Assembly: GCF_036763085.1 (NCBI RefSeq)
Contig: NZ_JBAIYU010000017.1
Span: forward strand, 124,001 to 188,000
Reading direction: 5' to 3'
DNA from: JBAIYU01 sp036763085
GTDB taxonomy: Bacteria > Bacillota > Negativicutes > DSM-1736 > Dendrosporobacteraceae
DNA: 64,000 nt
A program made the position numbers and the translations under genes. Shown here piece after piece: positions 57,484-64,000 of this stretch (positions within the stretch are counted from its first letter, which is position 1; each line of letters starts with the position of its first letter). The notes below the pieces were generated by a model, which saw nothing but the letters and a program-made list of their open reading frames with translations, made no database searches and had not been told where the DNA came from.

Positions 57484-58311
57484 ATGTTAATTAAGCGAAT
57501 ATTAACCGCGATTATCGGTATAATGGCTACGGGATACATTATAAGTTATGGAGAGTGGCTTTTTGCAAGCTCAATCATTATTCTTGCTCTATTATCTTGG
57601 CACGAATTATGTAAAATGTTCAGTCATGCGAAAACACCTTTATGGTACAGTATGGGAGCAGTTAGCATACTGATGTTACTGGGATGCGCGTGGTTAGGTA
57701 ATTCCCATGAATTAAATATGGTCATAGCTATCTTGACGATGTTAGTCCTAGTCAAAATCGTACTTTCTACCCCGAAATTTAATATAATTAATGCAGCATT
57801 AACGCTGTTTAGTGTTTTGTATATAGGGTTATCTTTTTCGCATCTCTTACTGTTAAGATTTATTAGCGGTGAGCCATATCATTCCGCTTTTTTTGGTGAG
57901 TTGTCAGCAGGTACAATGTTTATTTGGATTGCTTTTATAGGTACTTGGGCGAGTGATACATTTGCCTTTTTTGTAGGCTCAAAATTTGGAAAGAAAAAGC
58001 TTTGCCCATTAATAAGTCCAGGTAAAACAATCGAAGGAGCAATCGGAGGTATAGCAGGCAGTATTATAGTTATTGTAATTATGGGAATAATATTTAAATT
58101 ATCAATTTTACACAGTGTAATTATCGGTCTGTTAGTTGGTATTTCTGCGCCTTTAGGTGATTTGGCTGAGTCTGCTATAAAACGATATACAGGTGTTAAA
58201 GATTCAGGTAGTCTGCTGCCTGGTCACGGTGGCGTATTAGATCGCTTTGATAGTATAATGTTTGCCGTTCCAACTGTTTACTATTATGTGCAAGCAACAA
58301 TTTTAAAATAA
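57484..58311 (+). CDS. cdsA: Phosphatidate cytidylyltransferase CdsA
   Basis: Integral membrane enzyme, 275 residues, making CDP-diacylglycerol from CTP and phosphatidate for all phospholipids. About eight helices. Signature region near the C terminus: GDLAESAIKRYTGVKDSGSLLPGHGGVLDRFDS (pieces GDLAESAIKRYTGVKDSG and PGHGGVLDRFDS). The SPGKTIEGAIGGIAGS segment is also typical. It lies between uppS and dxr as in B. subtilis. Confidence 0.96.
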   Translation: MLIKRILTAIIGIMATGYIISYGEWLFASSIIILALLSWHELCKMFSHAKTPLWYSMGAVSILMLLGCAWLGNSHELNMVIAILTMLVLVKIVLSTPKFNIINAALTLFSVLYIGLSFSHLLLLRFISGEPYHSAFFGELSAGTMFIWIAFIGTWASDTFAFFVGSKFGKKKLCPLISPGKTIEGAIGGIAGSIIVIVIMGIIFKLSILHSVIIGLLVGISAPLGDLAESAIKRYTGVKDSGSLLPGHGGVLDRFDSIMFAVPTVYYYVQATILK

Positions 58312-58335
58312 CTTTAATAAAAATGGGAGTACATA

Positions 58336-59481
58336 ATGCAGAATATATCAATACTAGGAAGTACGGGGTCTATAGGGAAGCAGACACTTGAGGTCATCGC
58401 AGCTAACAGAGATCGCTTTTCTGTATGTGCTTTAGCGGCCCACCATAATGATGAATTATTAGAGGAACAAATTAATATATTTAAACCTGAAATTGCTGTT
58501 TTAACTGATGAACATGCTGCTTCACGTTTAATCAGAAGATATCGTGGTTCTACACAAATTCTAGCGGGCGAGGATGGTCTGTTAGAGGCAGCAGTGGTTC
58601 CTAAAGCTAACACGGTGGTTACTTCGCTTGTGGGCTTTGCTGGCCTGAAGCCGACAATGGCGGCTATTAATGCAGGGAAAAACATTGCCTTGGCTAATAA
58701 GGAAACTTTAGTAGCTGCAGGTGAAATAGTCACTAAAACTGCACAGATAAAAGGTGTTAAAATATTGCCTGTTGATAGCGAACACAGTGCAATACTGCAG
58801 TGTCTACAGGGTGAAAAAAAAGAAAATGTTAGTAGGTTAATCCTAACGGCATCGGGAGGACCATTTCGGGGCATGACACCAGATCAATTAAAGAATGTTG
58901 AGATAGCAGATTGTCTACGTCATCCTAATTGGTCGATGGGTAAAAAAATTACAATTGATTCAGCAACACTAGCTAATAAAGGATTAGAGGTAATTGAAGC
59001 TAGATGGCTCTACGATATTGGCTACGATAAAATTGATGTAGTAGTTCATCCTCAAAGTATCATCCATTCCATGGTAGAATTCATTGACGGCTCAGTTATG
59101 GCTCAATTGGGGATGCCTGATATGAGGTTGCCAATTCAATATGCATTAACCTATCCTGAACGCATTCAAGCCGATTTTGCAAAAGTGGATTTTACAAAAA
59201 TATCATCGCTTAGTTTTGAATCTCCTAATGTAATATCTTTTCCAGCTCTTGAGTACGCATATATAGCAGGGAGAACTGGCGGGTCACTTCCATGTGTCTT
59301 TAATGCAGCTAATGAAGCTGCTGTGTATGCCTTTCTTGATGGTAAAATCTCATTTTTATCAATTAATGAATTGATAAAGGCTGCGATGACAAGCCATGAT
59401 TCAATCGACTCTCCATCGATAGATGATTTAGTTTATTTTGACGCATGGGCTCGAAGATATGTAAGCGGATTAGTTAAATAA
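58336..59481 (+). CDS. dxr: 1-deoxy-D-xylulose 5-phosphate reductoisomerase
   Basis: Second enzyme of the MEP isoprenoid pathway, 381 residues; NADPH-dependent and the fosmidomycin target. NADPH-binding ILGSTGSIGKQTLEVI at the N terminus, NIALANKETLVAAGE, metal and substrate residues in LPVDSEHSAILQCL, LTASGGPFRG, HPNWSMGKKITIDSATLANKGLEVIEA (in parts) and VHPQSIIHSMVEF. Confidence 0.97.
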   Translation: MQNISILGSTGSIGKQTLEVIAANRDRFSVCALAAHHNDELLEEQINIFKPEIAVLTDEHAASRLIRRYRGSTQILAGEDGLLEAAVVPKANTVVTSLVGFAGLKPTMAAINAGKNIALANKETLVAAGEIVTKTAQIKGVKILPVDSEHSAILQCLQGEKKENVSRLILTASGGPFRGMTPDQLKNVEIADCLRHPNWSMGKKITIDSATLANKGLEVIEARWLYDIGYDKIDVVVHPQSIIHSMVEFIDGSVMAQLGMPDMRLPIQYALTYPERIQADFAKVDFTKISSLSFESPNVISFPALEYAYIAGRTGGSLPCVFNAANEAAVYAFLDGKISFLSINELIKAAMTSHDSIDSPSIDDLVYFDAWARRYVSGLVK

Positions 59482-59509
59482 AAACTACTTAACGATAGGG
59501 GGAGTGTAG

Positions 59510-60544
59510 TTGTCTATTACGTTGATAGCGACAATATTTGTTTTTGGATTATTGATTTTTGTTCATGAACTAGGTCATTTTATAACTGCTAAACTTGTTG
59601 GGATGAGAGTTGAAGAATTTGCAATAGGATTCGGACCAAAACTTTTTAGCTATAGGCATGGGGAAACTCTCTACTCTTTAAGAATTATCCCACTTGGAGG
59701 ATTTAACAAAATATCAGGCATGGATCCTGACGAAGAACAGGATGACAAATCGTTTAGCTCAAAACCTGTATGGGCAAGAATGTTAGTTATTGTTGCAGGA
59801 TCAGCAATGAATTTCATTTTACCAATAATTCTATTTTTCTTTGTATTTATAGGAGCAGGGATAGATACACCCTCTAATCAGCCAATAATCGGAAATGTAT
59901 TTCCTGATAGACCTGCAGCGCAAGCTGGTTTAGTGTCAGGTGATCGGATTATTTCTGTTAATAACACAGCTATTAACTCTTGGCAAGATTTTGTAGCTGT
60001 AGTACAAATAAGTGCTGGAAAACAGATAAATATTAAATATGAGAATAATGGCACTATCAAAAATACAGCAATCATCCCTGAATATGATAGTAAAGCTGAT
60101 AGAGGGATAATTGGTGTTACACCCAAAATAGATAAATACCAGCCAGGAATTGTTGAAAGTATTGGGTTATCTTTTAAACAAACCTATACGGTTACGAGCA
60201 GTATGGTTGCTGGTATCTATCAAATGATAACAGGAAAGGTCTCTGCCGAGCTTGCTGGACCGATTGGTGTCGCTCAAATGGCAGGTGAAGTTGCTCAACT
60301 TGGTCTTATTCCGTTGCTTCAATTTGCCGCCTTTTTAAGCATAAATCTTGGTTTAATAAATTTATTGCCGGTACCGGTTCTCGACGGCGGCCATTTAGTT
60401 ACGCTAGCAATTGAGGGCATTAGAGGAAGGTCTCTTAGTCGGAATAAAATGCAATTTATTCAAATGGTAGGGTTTGCCTTGTTAATGATTTTATTAATAA
60501 TCACTACCTTTAAAGATGTCACCAGGCTTAGCATCTTTAAATAA
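59510..60544 (+). CDS. rseP: Site-2 protease RseP/RasP
   Basis: Intramembrane zinc metalloprotease, 344 residues, that cuts anti-sigma factors and leftover signal peptides. HExxH is at residues 19-23 (FVHELGHF); the second metal motif is NLLPVPVLDGGH near the C terminus. A PDZ domain lies between (about residues 120-190, PAAQAGLVSGDRIISVNN). Four membrane helices. TTG start with GGGGGAG upstream. Confidence 0.95.
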   Translation: MSITLIATIFVFGLLIFVHELGHFITAKLVGMRVEEFAIGFGPKLFSYRHGETLYSLRIIPLGGFNKISGMDPDEEQDDKSFSSKPVWARMLVIVAGSAMNFILPIILFFFVFIGAGIDTPSNQPIIGNVFPDRPAAQAGLVSGDRIISVNNTAINSWQDFVAVVQISAGKQINIKYENNGTIKNTAIIPEYDSKADRGIIGVTPKIDKYQPGIVESIGLSFKQTYTVTSSMVAGIYQMITGKVSAELAGPIGVAQMAGEVAQLGLIPLLQFAAFLSINLGLINLLPVPVLDGGHLVTLAIEGIRGRSLSRNKMQFIQMVGFALLMILLIITTFKDVTRLSIFK

Positions 60545-60571
60545 CGGCAATTTTGATTGCGAGGAATACAA

Positions 60572-61648
60572 ATGAAGAGAAAAAAAACATGTCCTATATA
60601 CATTGGAGCGGTGCGCATTGGTGGCAATGCGCCCGTTTCTATACAGTCGATGACTAATACAAAAACTGATGATATAGATGCTACTGTAAAACAAATAAAT
60701 AAGCTCTCGGATGCTGGTTGTGATCTAGTAAGATTAGCAGTGCCAGATATGGCTGCCGCAAGAGCGTTTGAGAAGATAAAAGAAAATGTGACCATTCCTC
60801 TTATTGCAGATATACATTTCGATTATAGACTTGCGATTGCCGCCATGGAAAGTGGTGCAGATGCGCTTAGAATTAACCCTGGAAACATCGGTAACTCGGA
60901 TCATGTTGCCGCAGTTGTCAAAGAAGCCAAAAGGCGCCGTCTACCGATTCGAATTGGCGTAAATGCAGGTTCGTTAGACAAAACCTTATTAGCGAAATAT
61001 GGACATCCTACTCCAGAAGCAATGGTTCAAAGTGCCATGAATCATATTGCAATCCTAGAAAAACTAGGATTTTATGATATTAAGGTATCATTAAAGGCTC
61101 ATGATGTTCCTTTAACACTCAAGGCATACCAATTAATGTCTGATACTGTCGACTATCCATTACATTTAGGGATAACGGAAGCAGGAACAGTTAAGTCTGG
61201 TGTGATTAAATCTGCTGTAGGAATTGGGGCGCTTTTAGCGCAGGGAATTGGGGATACCATTAGAGTTTCTTTGACTGGTGATCCTGTCGAAGAGATAAAA
61301 GTTGCAAATGAAATATTGAAGTCGTTAGGGTTACGAGAATACGGACCGACATTGGTATCGTGTCCGACCTGTGGAAGATGTAGTATAGATTTGGCAGCTA
61401 TTGCTCAGCAAGTCGAAGATCGTCTAGCTAATTTAAAAAAACCTATTAAAGTTGCTGTAATGGGTTGTGTTGTAAATGGTCCAGGGGAAGCACGTGAAGC
61501 TGACATTGGTATTGCGGGCGGTAAAAAGGAAGGTCTAGTATTCCGTAAGGGAGAAATTATCCGTAAAGTACCTGAAAATCAGCTAATTCAAGCACTATTT
61601 ACTGAAATTGATAGGCTAATTGAGGAGGAGAACAATATATGCGAATGA
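60572..61648 (+). CDS. ispG: (E)-4-hydroxy-3-methylbut-2-enyl-diphosphate synthase IspG
   Basis: [4Fe-4S] enzyme of the MEP pathway, 358 residues, making HMBPP with ferredoxin or flavodoxin as electron donor. Cluster cysteines are in SCPTCGRC and MGCVVNGPGEA. Other family parts: IGGNAPVSIQSMTNT, CDLVRLAVPD, PLIADIHFDYRLAIAA, ALRINPGNIG. ATG at 60572 follows GCGAGGAAT; the TTG at 60557 is a longer option. The stop overlaps proS. Confidence 0.96.
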   Translation: MKRKKTCPIYIGAVRIGGNAPVSIQSMTNTKTDDIDATVKQINKLSDAGCDLVRLAVPDMAAARAFEKIKENVTIPLIADIHFDYRLAIAAMESGADALRINPGNIGNSDHVAAVVKEAKRRRLPIRIGVNAGSLDKTLLAKYGHPTPEAMVQSAMNHIAILEKLGFYDIKVSLKAHDVPLTLKAYQLMSDTVDYPLHLGITEAGTVKSGVIKSAVGIGALLAQGIGDTIRVSLTGDPVEEIKVANEILKSLGLREYGPTLVSCPTCGRCSIDLAAIAQQVEDRLANLKKPIKVAVMGCVVNGPGEAREADIGIAGGKKEGLVFRKGEIIRKVPENQLIQALFTEIDRLIEEENNICE

Positions 61649-63345
61649 CACAATTGTATGCACCAACTTTAAGAGAAACTCCTGCAGAAGCTGAAGTGAT
61701 AAGTCATCAGCTTTTATTAAGGGCTGGAATGATCAGAAAAGCAGCCGGTGGCATTTATTCATATCTGCCTTTGGCTTGGCGTGTATTGCGAAAAATAGAA
61801 ACTATAGTTCGTGAGGAAATGGACAACAAAGGTGGGCAAGAGCTATTAATGCCGATTATGCAGCCAGCGGAATTGTGGTTAGAGACTGGCCGCTGGAATG
61901 TCTATGGAGATGAAATGTTTCGTTTGAAGGACCGCCATAACCGCGATTTTTGTTTAGGACCGACACATGAAGAGATGATAACGACACTTGTGCGTTCAGA
62001 TGTAAGGTCATATCGTCAGTTGCCACTTAGATTATATCAAATCCAAAACAAATATCGTGATGAGATTAGACCAAGATTTGGGCTGATGCGTGGAAGAGAA
62101 TTTATAATGAAAGATTTATATTCTTTTGATCGAGATGAGATTGGCCTTGAGGAAAGTTATCGAAGTATGTATGATGCTTATACACGAGTATTTTCAAGGT
62201 GTGGATTAAAATTTCGTGCCGTTGAGGCAGACGCTGGCGCGATAGGTGGCAGTGGAACTCACGAATTTATGGTCATAGCTGATTCGGGAGAAGCTGGGAT
62301 AGTTTATTGTAATGATTGCGATTATGCGGCAAATGTGGAAAAAGCAGAGCTGAAGCCAATCTACGCAGCTGAAGAAGAGTTGCTGCCAAAAGCTGTTAAG
62401 GATACGCCTGGCATTAAGACAATCAGTGAAATCGCTAAATTCTTAAATATCGAAACTGTTAAAACTATTAAAGCGCTTGCTTATAAAACAGACAAGGGCG
62501 TTGTATTAGCATTAGTGCGTGGTGATCATGAGGTAAATGAAATTAAGCTGCAAAATCAGTTGAATTGTTTGACTCTAGAATTGGCAGATGAACAAACTGT
62601 TACTGAAGAATTTGAGAGTACTCCAGGCTTTATTGGGCCGGTTGATCTTAAAGGCAAGGTTACAGTTGTAGCTGATTTGACAGTAATGAATATGTTTAAT
62701 GCTGTTTGCGGTGCAAATAAACCGGATCAGCATATTCTTAATGTTAATCCAAAGCGAGATTTTGAACCTACCATTATTGCTGATATTCGTCTAATTCAAG
62801 AGAATGACCCTTGTCCACAATGTGGATCACAATTGAAAACGGCACGAGGTATTGAAGTAGGCCAAGTATTCAAACTATATACTAAATACAGTAAGGCGCT
62901 TAAGGCAACTTTCCTGGATGAGAACGGAAAGGAAAAGCCAATGGTAATGGGATGCTACGGTATCGGTGTGAGCCGAACAATGGCAGCGGCTATTGAGCAA
63001 AATTATGATGATAACGGAATTGTGTGGCCAGTTTCTATAGCGCCGTATTCAGTCGCTGTTATTCCTGTAAGTGCAAAGGATTCAGAGCAGCTTTCTTTAG
63101 CTGAGAAAATATACGCTGAGCTTAATAATAACGGAGTAGATACAGTGCTTGATGATCGGAATGAACGACCTGGCGTTAAATTTAAAGATGCAGATCTAAT
63201 TGGATATCCAATCAAAATTACAGTAGGCCCGAAAACTGTTAGTGAGAAATTAATTGAAGTTAAAATCAGACGTACAGGCGAAGTGCACTACTTCAGTCTG
63301 CAAAGCTATATAGAAGATGTAAAAGCACTTCTTTCAAAGCTTTAA
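61639..63345 (+). CDS. proS: Prolyl-tRNA synthetase, bacterial type
   Basis: Class II aminoacyl-tRNA synthetase, 568 residues. Motifs: AGMIRKAAGGIYSYLPLAWRVLRKIE, CLGPTHEEMITTLVR, YRDEIRPRFGLMRGREFIMKDLYSFD (pieces), an editing YbaK-like insertion (about residues 225-400), VMGCYGIGVSRTMAAAIEQ and a C-terminal anticodon-binding domain (about 470-565). It overlaps ispG by 10 bp. AGGAGGAG precedes it. In B. subtilis polC follows; here a DUF155 gene comes next. Confidence 0.97.
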   Translation: MRMTQLYAPTLRETPAEAEVISHQLLLRAGMIRKAAGGIYSYLPLAWRVLRKIETIVREEMDNKGGQELLMPIMQPAELWLETGRWNVYGDEMFRLKDRHNRDFCLGPTHEEMITTLVRSDVRSYRQLPLRLYQIQNKYRDEIRPRFGLMRGREFIMKDLYSFDRDEIGLEESYRSMYDAYTRVFSRCGLKFRAVEADAGAIGGSGTHEFMVIADSGEAGIVYCNDCDYAANVEKAELKPIYAAEEELLPKAVKDTPGIKTISEIAKFLNIETVKTIKALAYKTDKGVVLALVRGDHEVNEIKLQNQLNCLTLELADEQTVTEEFESTPGFIGPVDLKGKVTVVADLTVMNMFNAVCGANKPDQHILNVNPKRDFEPTIIADIRLIQENDPCPQCGSQLKTARGIEVGQVFKLYTKYSKALKATFLDENGKEKPMVMGCYGIGVSRTMAAAIEQNYDDNGIVWPVSIAPYSVAVIPVSAKDSEQLSLAEKIYAELNNNGVDTVLDDRNERPGVKFKDADLIGYPIKITVGPKTVSEKLIEVKIRRTGEVHYFSLQSYIEDVKALLSKL

Positions 63346-63350
63346 TTATT

Positions 63351-63376
63351 AGCGTGATTTTTATCACGCTTTTTTA
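63351..63376 (+). terminator. Rho-independent terminator after proS
   Basis: AGCGTGAT and ATCACGCT form an 8 bp perfect stem with a TTTT loop, followed by TTTTTT. It lies 5 bp after the stop. Confidence 0.92.
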
Positions 63377-63457
63377 TTAATATAATATTTTGGATACAAA
63401 TATTTTTACTGTAACTGGAAAAAATATTATGTGTCATTCTGTCTAGGATGGTGTTTT

Positions 63458-64000
63458 ATGATACATGCCGAATTTAAAGCTGTTGTTGTGTCAAATGAAA
63501 TAAATTTGAATAAGATTGCCCAGCACTTTGGGATAAATCGTAACTTTAAGTGGGAAGAATCGCTTGCCCTAAATGATCAATTCTTAAAAGGAATAGTTCA
63601 ACAAACTCGCAATAAAGTAGTTTATATATTTCCGTTTGGTAGTATGGTTTTTATCAATTTTCAACACCATGAACAAATGGATGTTCTTAATTATCTGAAA
63701 AGAGTTCAGCCGGATATTAACATAGTTGATGACTTCAAATATACAGATGATTATAATTTAGAAATTAAACCCGGCGCAGAACAAACGATCACCAATGATT
63801 TAATGATAACAGACCAAAATGCTGAATATCTTATGGAGATTATTGCAACTGTATTAGCTAAATCAGTTGCTTTAGAAAAGATAGAATTAGACATTGGATA
63901 TTTACTGGATGAGATTGAATATATAGTTGCAAAGCTTCAACAAGGCGAATTAGCATTTTCCGATGAAAAATTAGCTAAGATTTCTGGTAGTATATTAGGC
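63458..64000 (+). CDS. RMND1/Sif2-like DUF155 protein, 3' end cut by window edge
   Basis: Open frame running off the right edge; 181 residues are visible. AGGATGG lies about eight bases before the ATG. The N terminus is MIHAEFKAVVVSNEINLNKI; KVVYIFPFGSMVFINFQHHEQMDVL in pieces and LEKIELDIGYLLDEIEYIVAKLQQG match the DUF155/RMND1 family (yeast Rmd1, Sif2), which are often membrane-anchored at their C terminus. The rest of the protein is outside the window. The bacterial function is not known. The gene follows the proS terminator, so it starts a new unit. Confidence 0.75.
   Translation, partial: MIHAEFKAVVVSNEINLNKIAQHFGINRNFKWEESLALNDQFLKGIVQQTRNKVVYIFPFGSMVFINFQHHEQMDVLNYLKRVQPDINIVDDFKYTDDYNLEIKPGAEQTITNDLMITDQNAEYLMEIIATVLAKSVALEKIELDIGYLLDEIEYIVAKLQQGELAFSDEKLAKISGSILG

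Noticed and set aside
1..64000. Mobile elements, CRISPR arrays, tRNA or rRNA genes
   Set aside because: No transposase or integrase, no regularly spaced repeats and no tRNA-like cloverleaf were seen; gene order is ancestral throughout the right part.

Overview
The window is a low-GC, gene-dense stretch from an endospore-forming, flagellated anaerobe of the Bacillota. Evidence for this: sporulation genes (an uninterrupted sigma-K gene and a YyaC-type protein), CodY, a c-di-AMP riboswitch, Bacillus-type motility proteins (FliY, CheC, CheD, sigma-D) and a membrane-bound uptake [NiFe] hydrogenase. The combination resembles Sporomusa/Pelosinus-type Negativicutes. That lineage is an inference from gene content; the window has no rRNA to test it.

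Left part (1-13632). It opens inside a [NiFe] hydrogenase operon: small subunit cut by the window edge, large subunit, cytochrome b, maturation protease and a HupH-like chaperone. Then come an AroH chorismate mutase, a c-di-AMP riboswitch ahead of a secreted NlpC/P60 wall hydrolase, a Na/Pi-cotransporter-like protein on the minus strand, an HD-domain protein, YyaC, a tiny minus-strand membrane-peptide ORF, sigK, a minus-strand nicotinate phosphoribosyltransferase, a folP-folB-folK cluster and an MGDG-synthase-like glycosyltransferase.

Right part (13705-64000). This follows the classical Bacillus subtilis order almost gene for gene: dprA-topA-trmFO-hslV-hslU-codY, then the fla/che locus from flgB to sigD, then a SwrB-like gene, rpsB-tsf-pyrH-frr-uppS-cdsA-dxr-rseP-ispG-proS. 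As I recall the B. subtilis order, xerC/codV is missing between trmFO and hslV, where 329 bp of non-coding DNA lies instead. Additions include a lytic transglycosylase after fliJ, a PilZ protein before cheB, a 106-residue membrane protein before sigD, FapA plus a 112-residue protein after sigD, and a 67-residue protein with a 55-residue ferredoxin between frr and uppS. motA, motB and cheR are not in the window.

The fla/che genes encode basal body, export gate, switch, hook, the chemotaxis core (CheA, CheW, CheY, CheB, CheC, CheD) and the late sigma factor. The distal genes cover translation (S2, EF-Ts, RRF, ProRS), pyrimidine nucleotide supply (PyrH) and isoprenoid and phospholipid precursor synthesis (Dxr, IspG, UppS, CdsA).

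I found no tRNA, rRNA, insertion sequence, prophage or CRISPR array, and nothing I can call a wholly new system. The best leads are small: the 29-residue membrane peptide, the frr-linked small protein plus ferredoxin, the hairpin over the sigK ribosome binding site, the structured rpsB leader and the non-coding stretch where xerC is expected.
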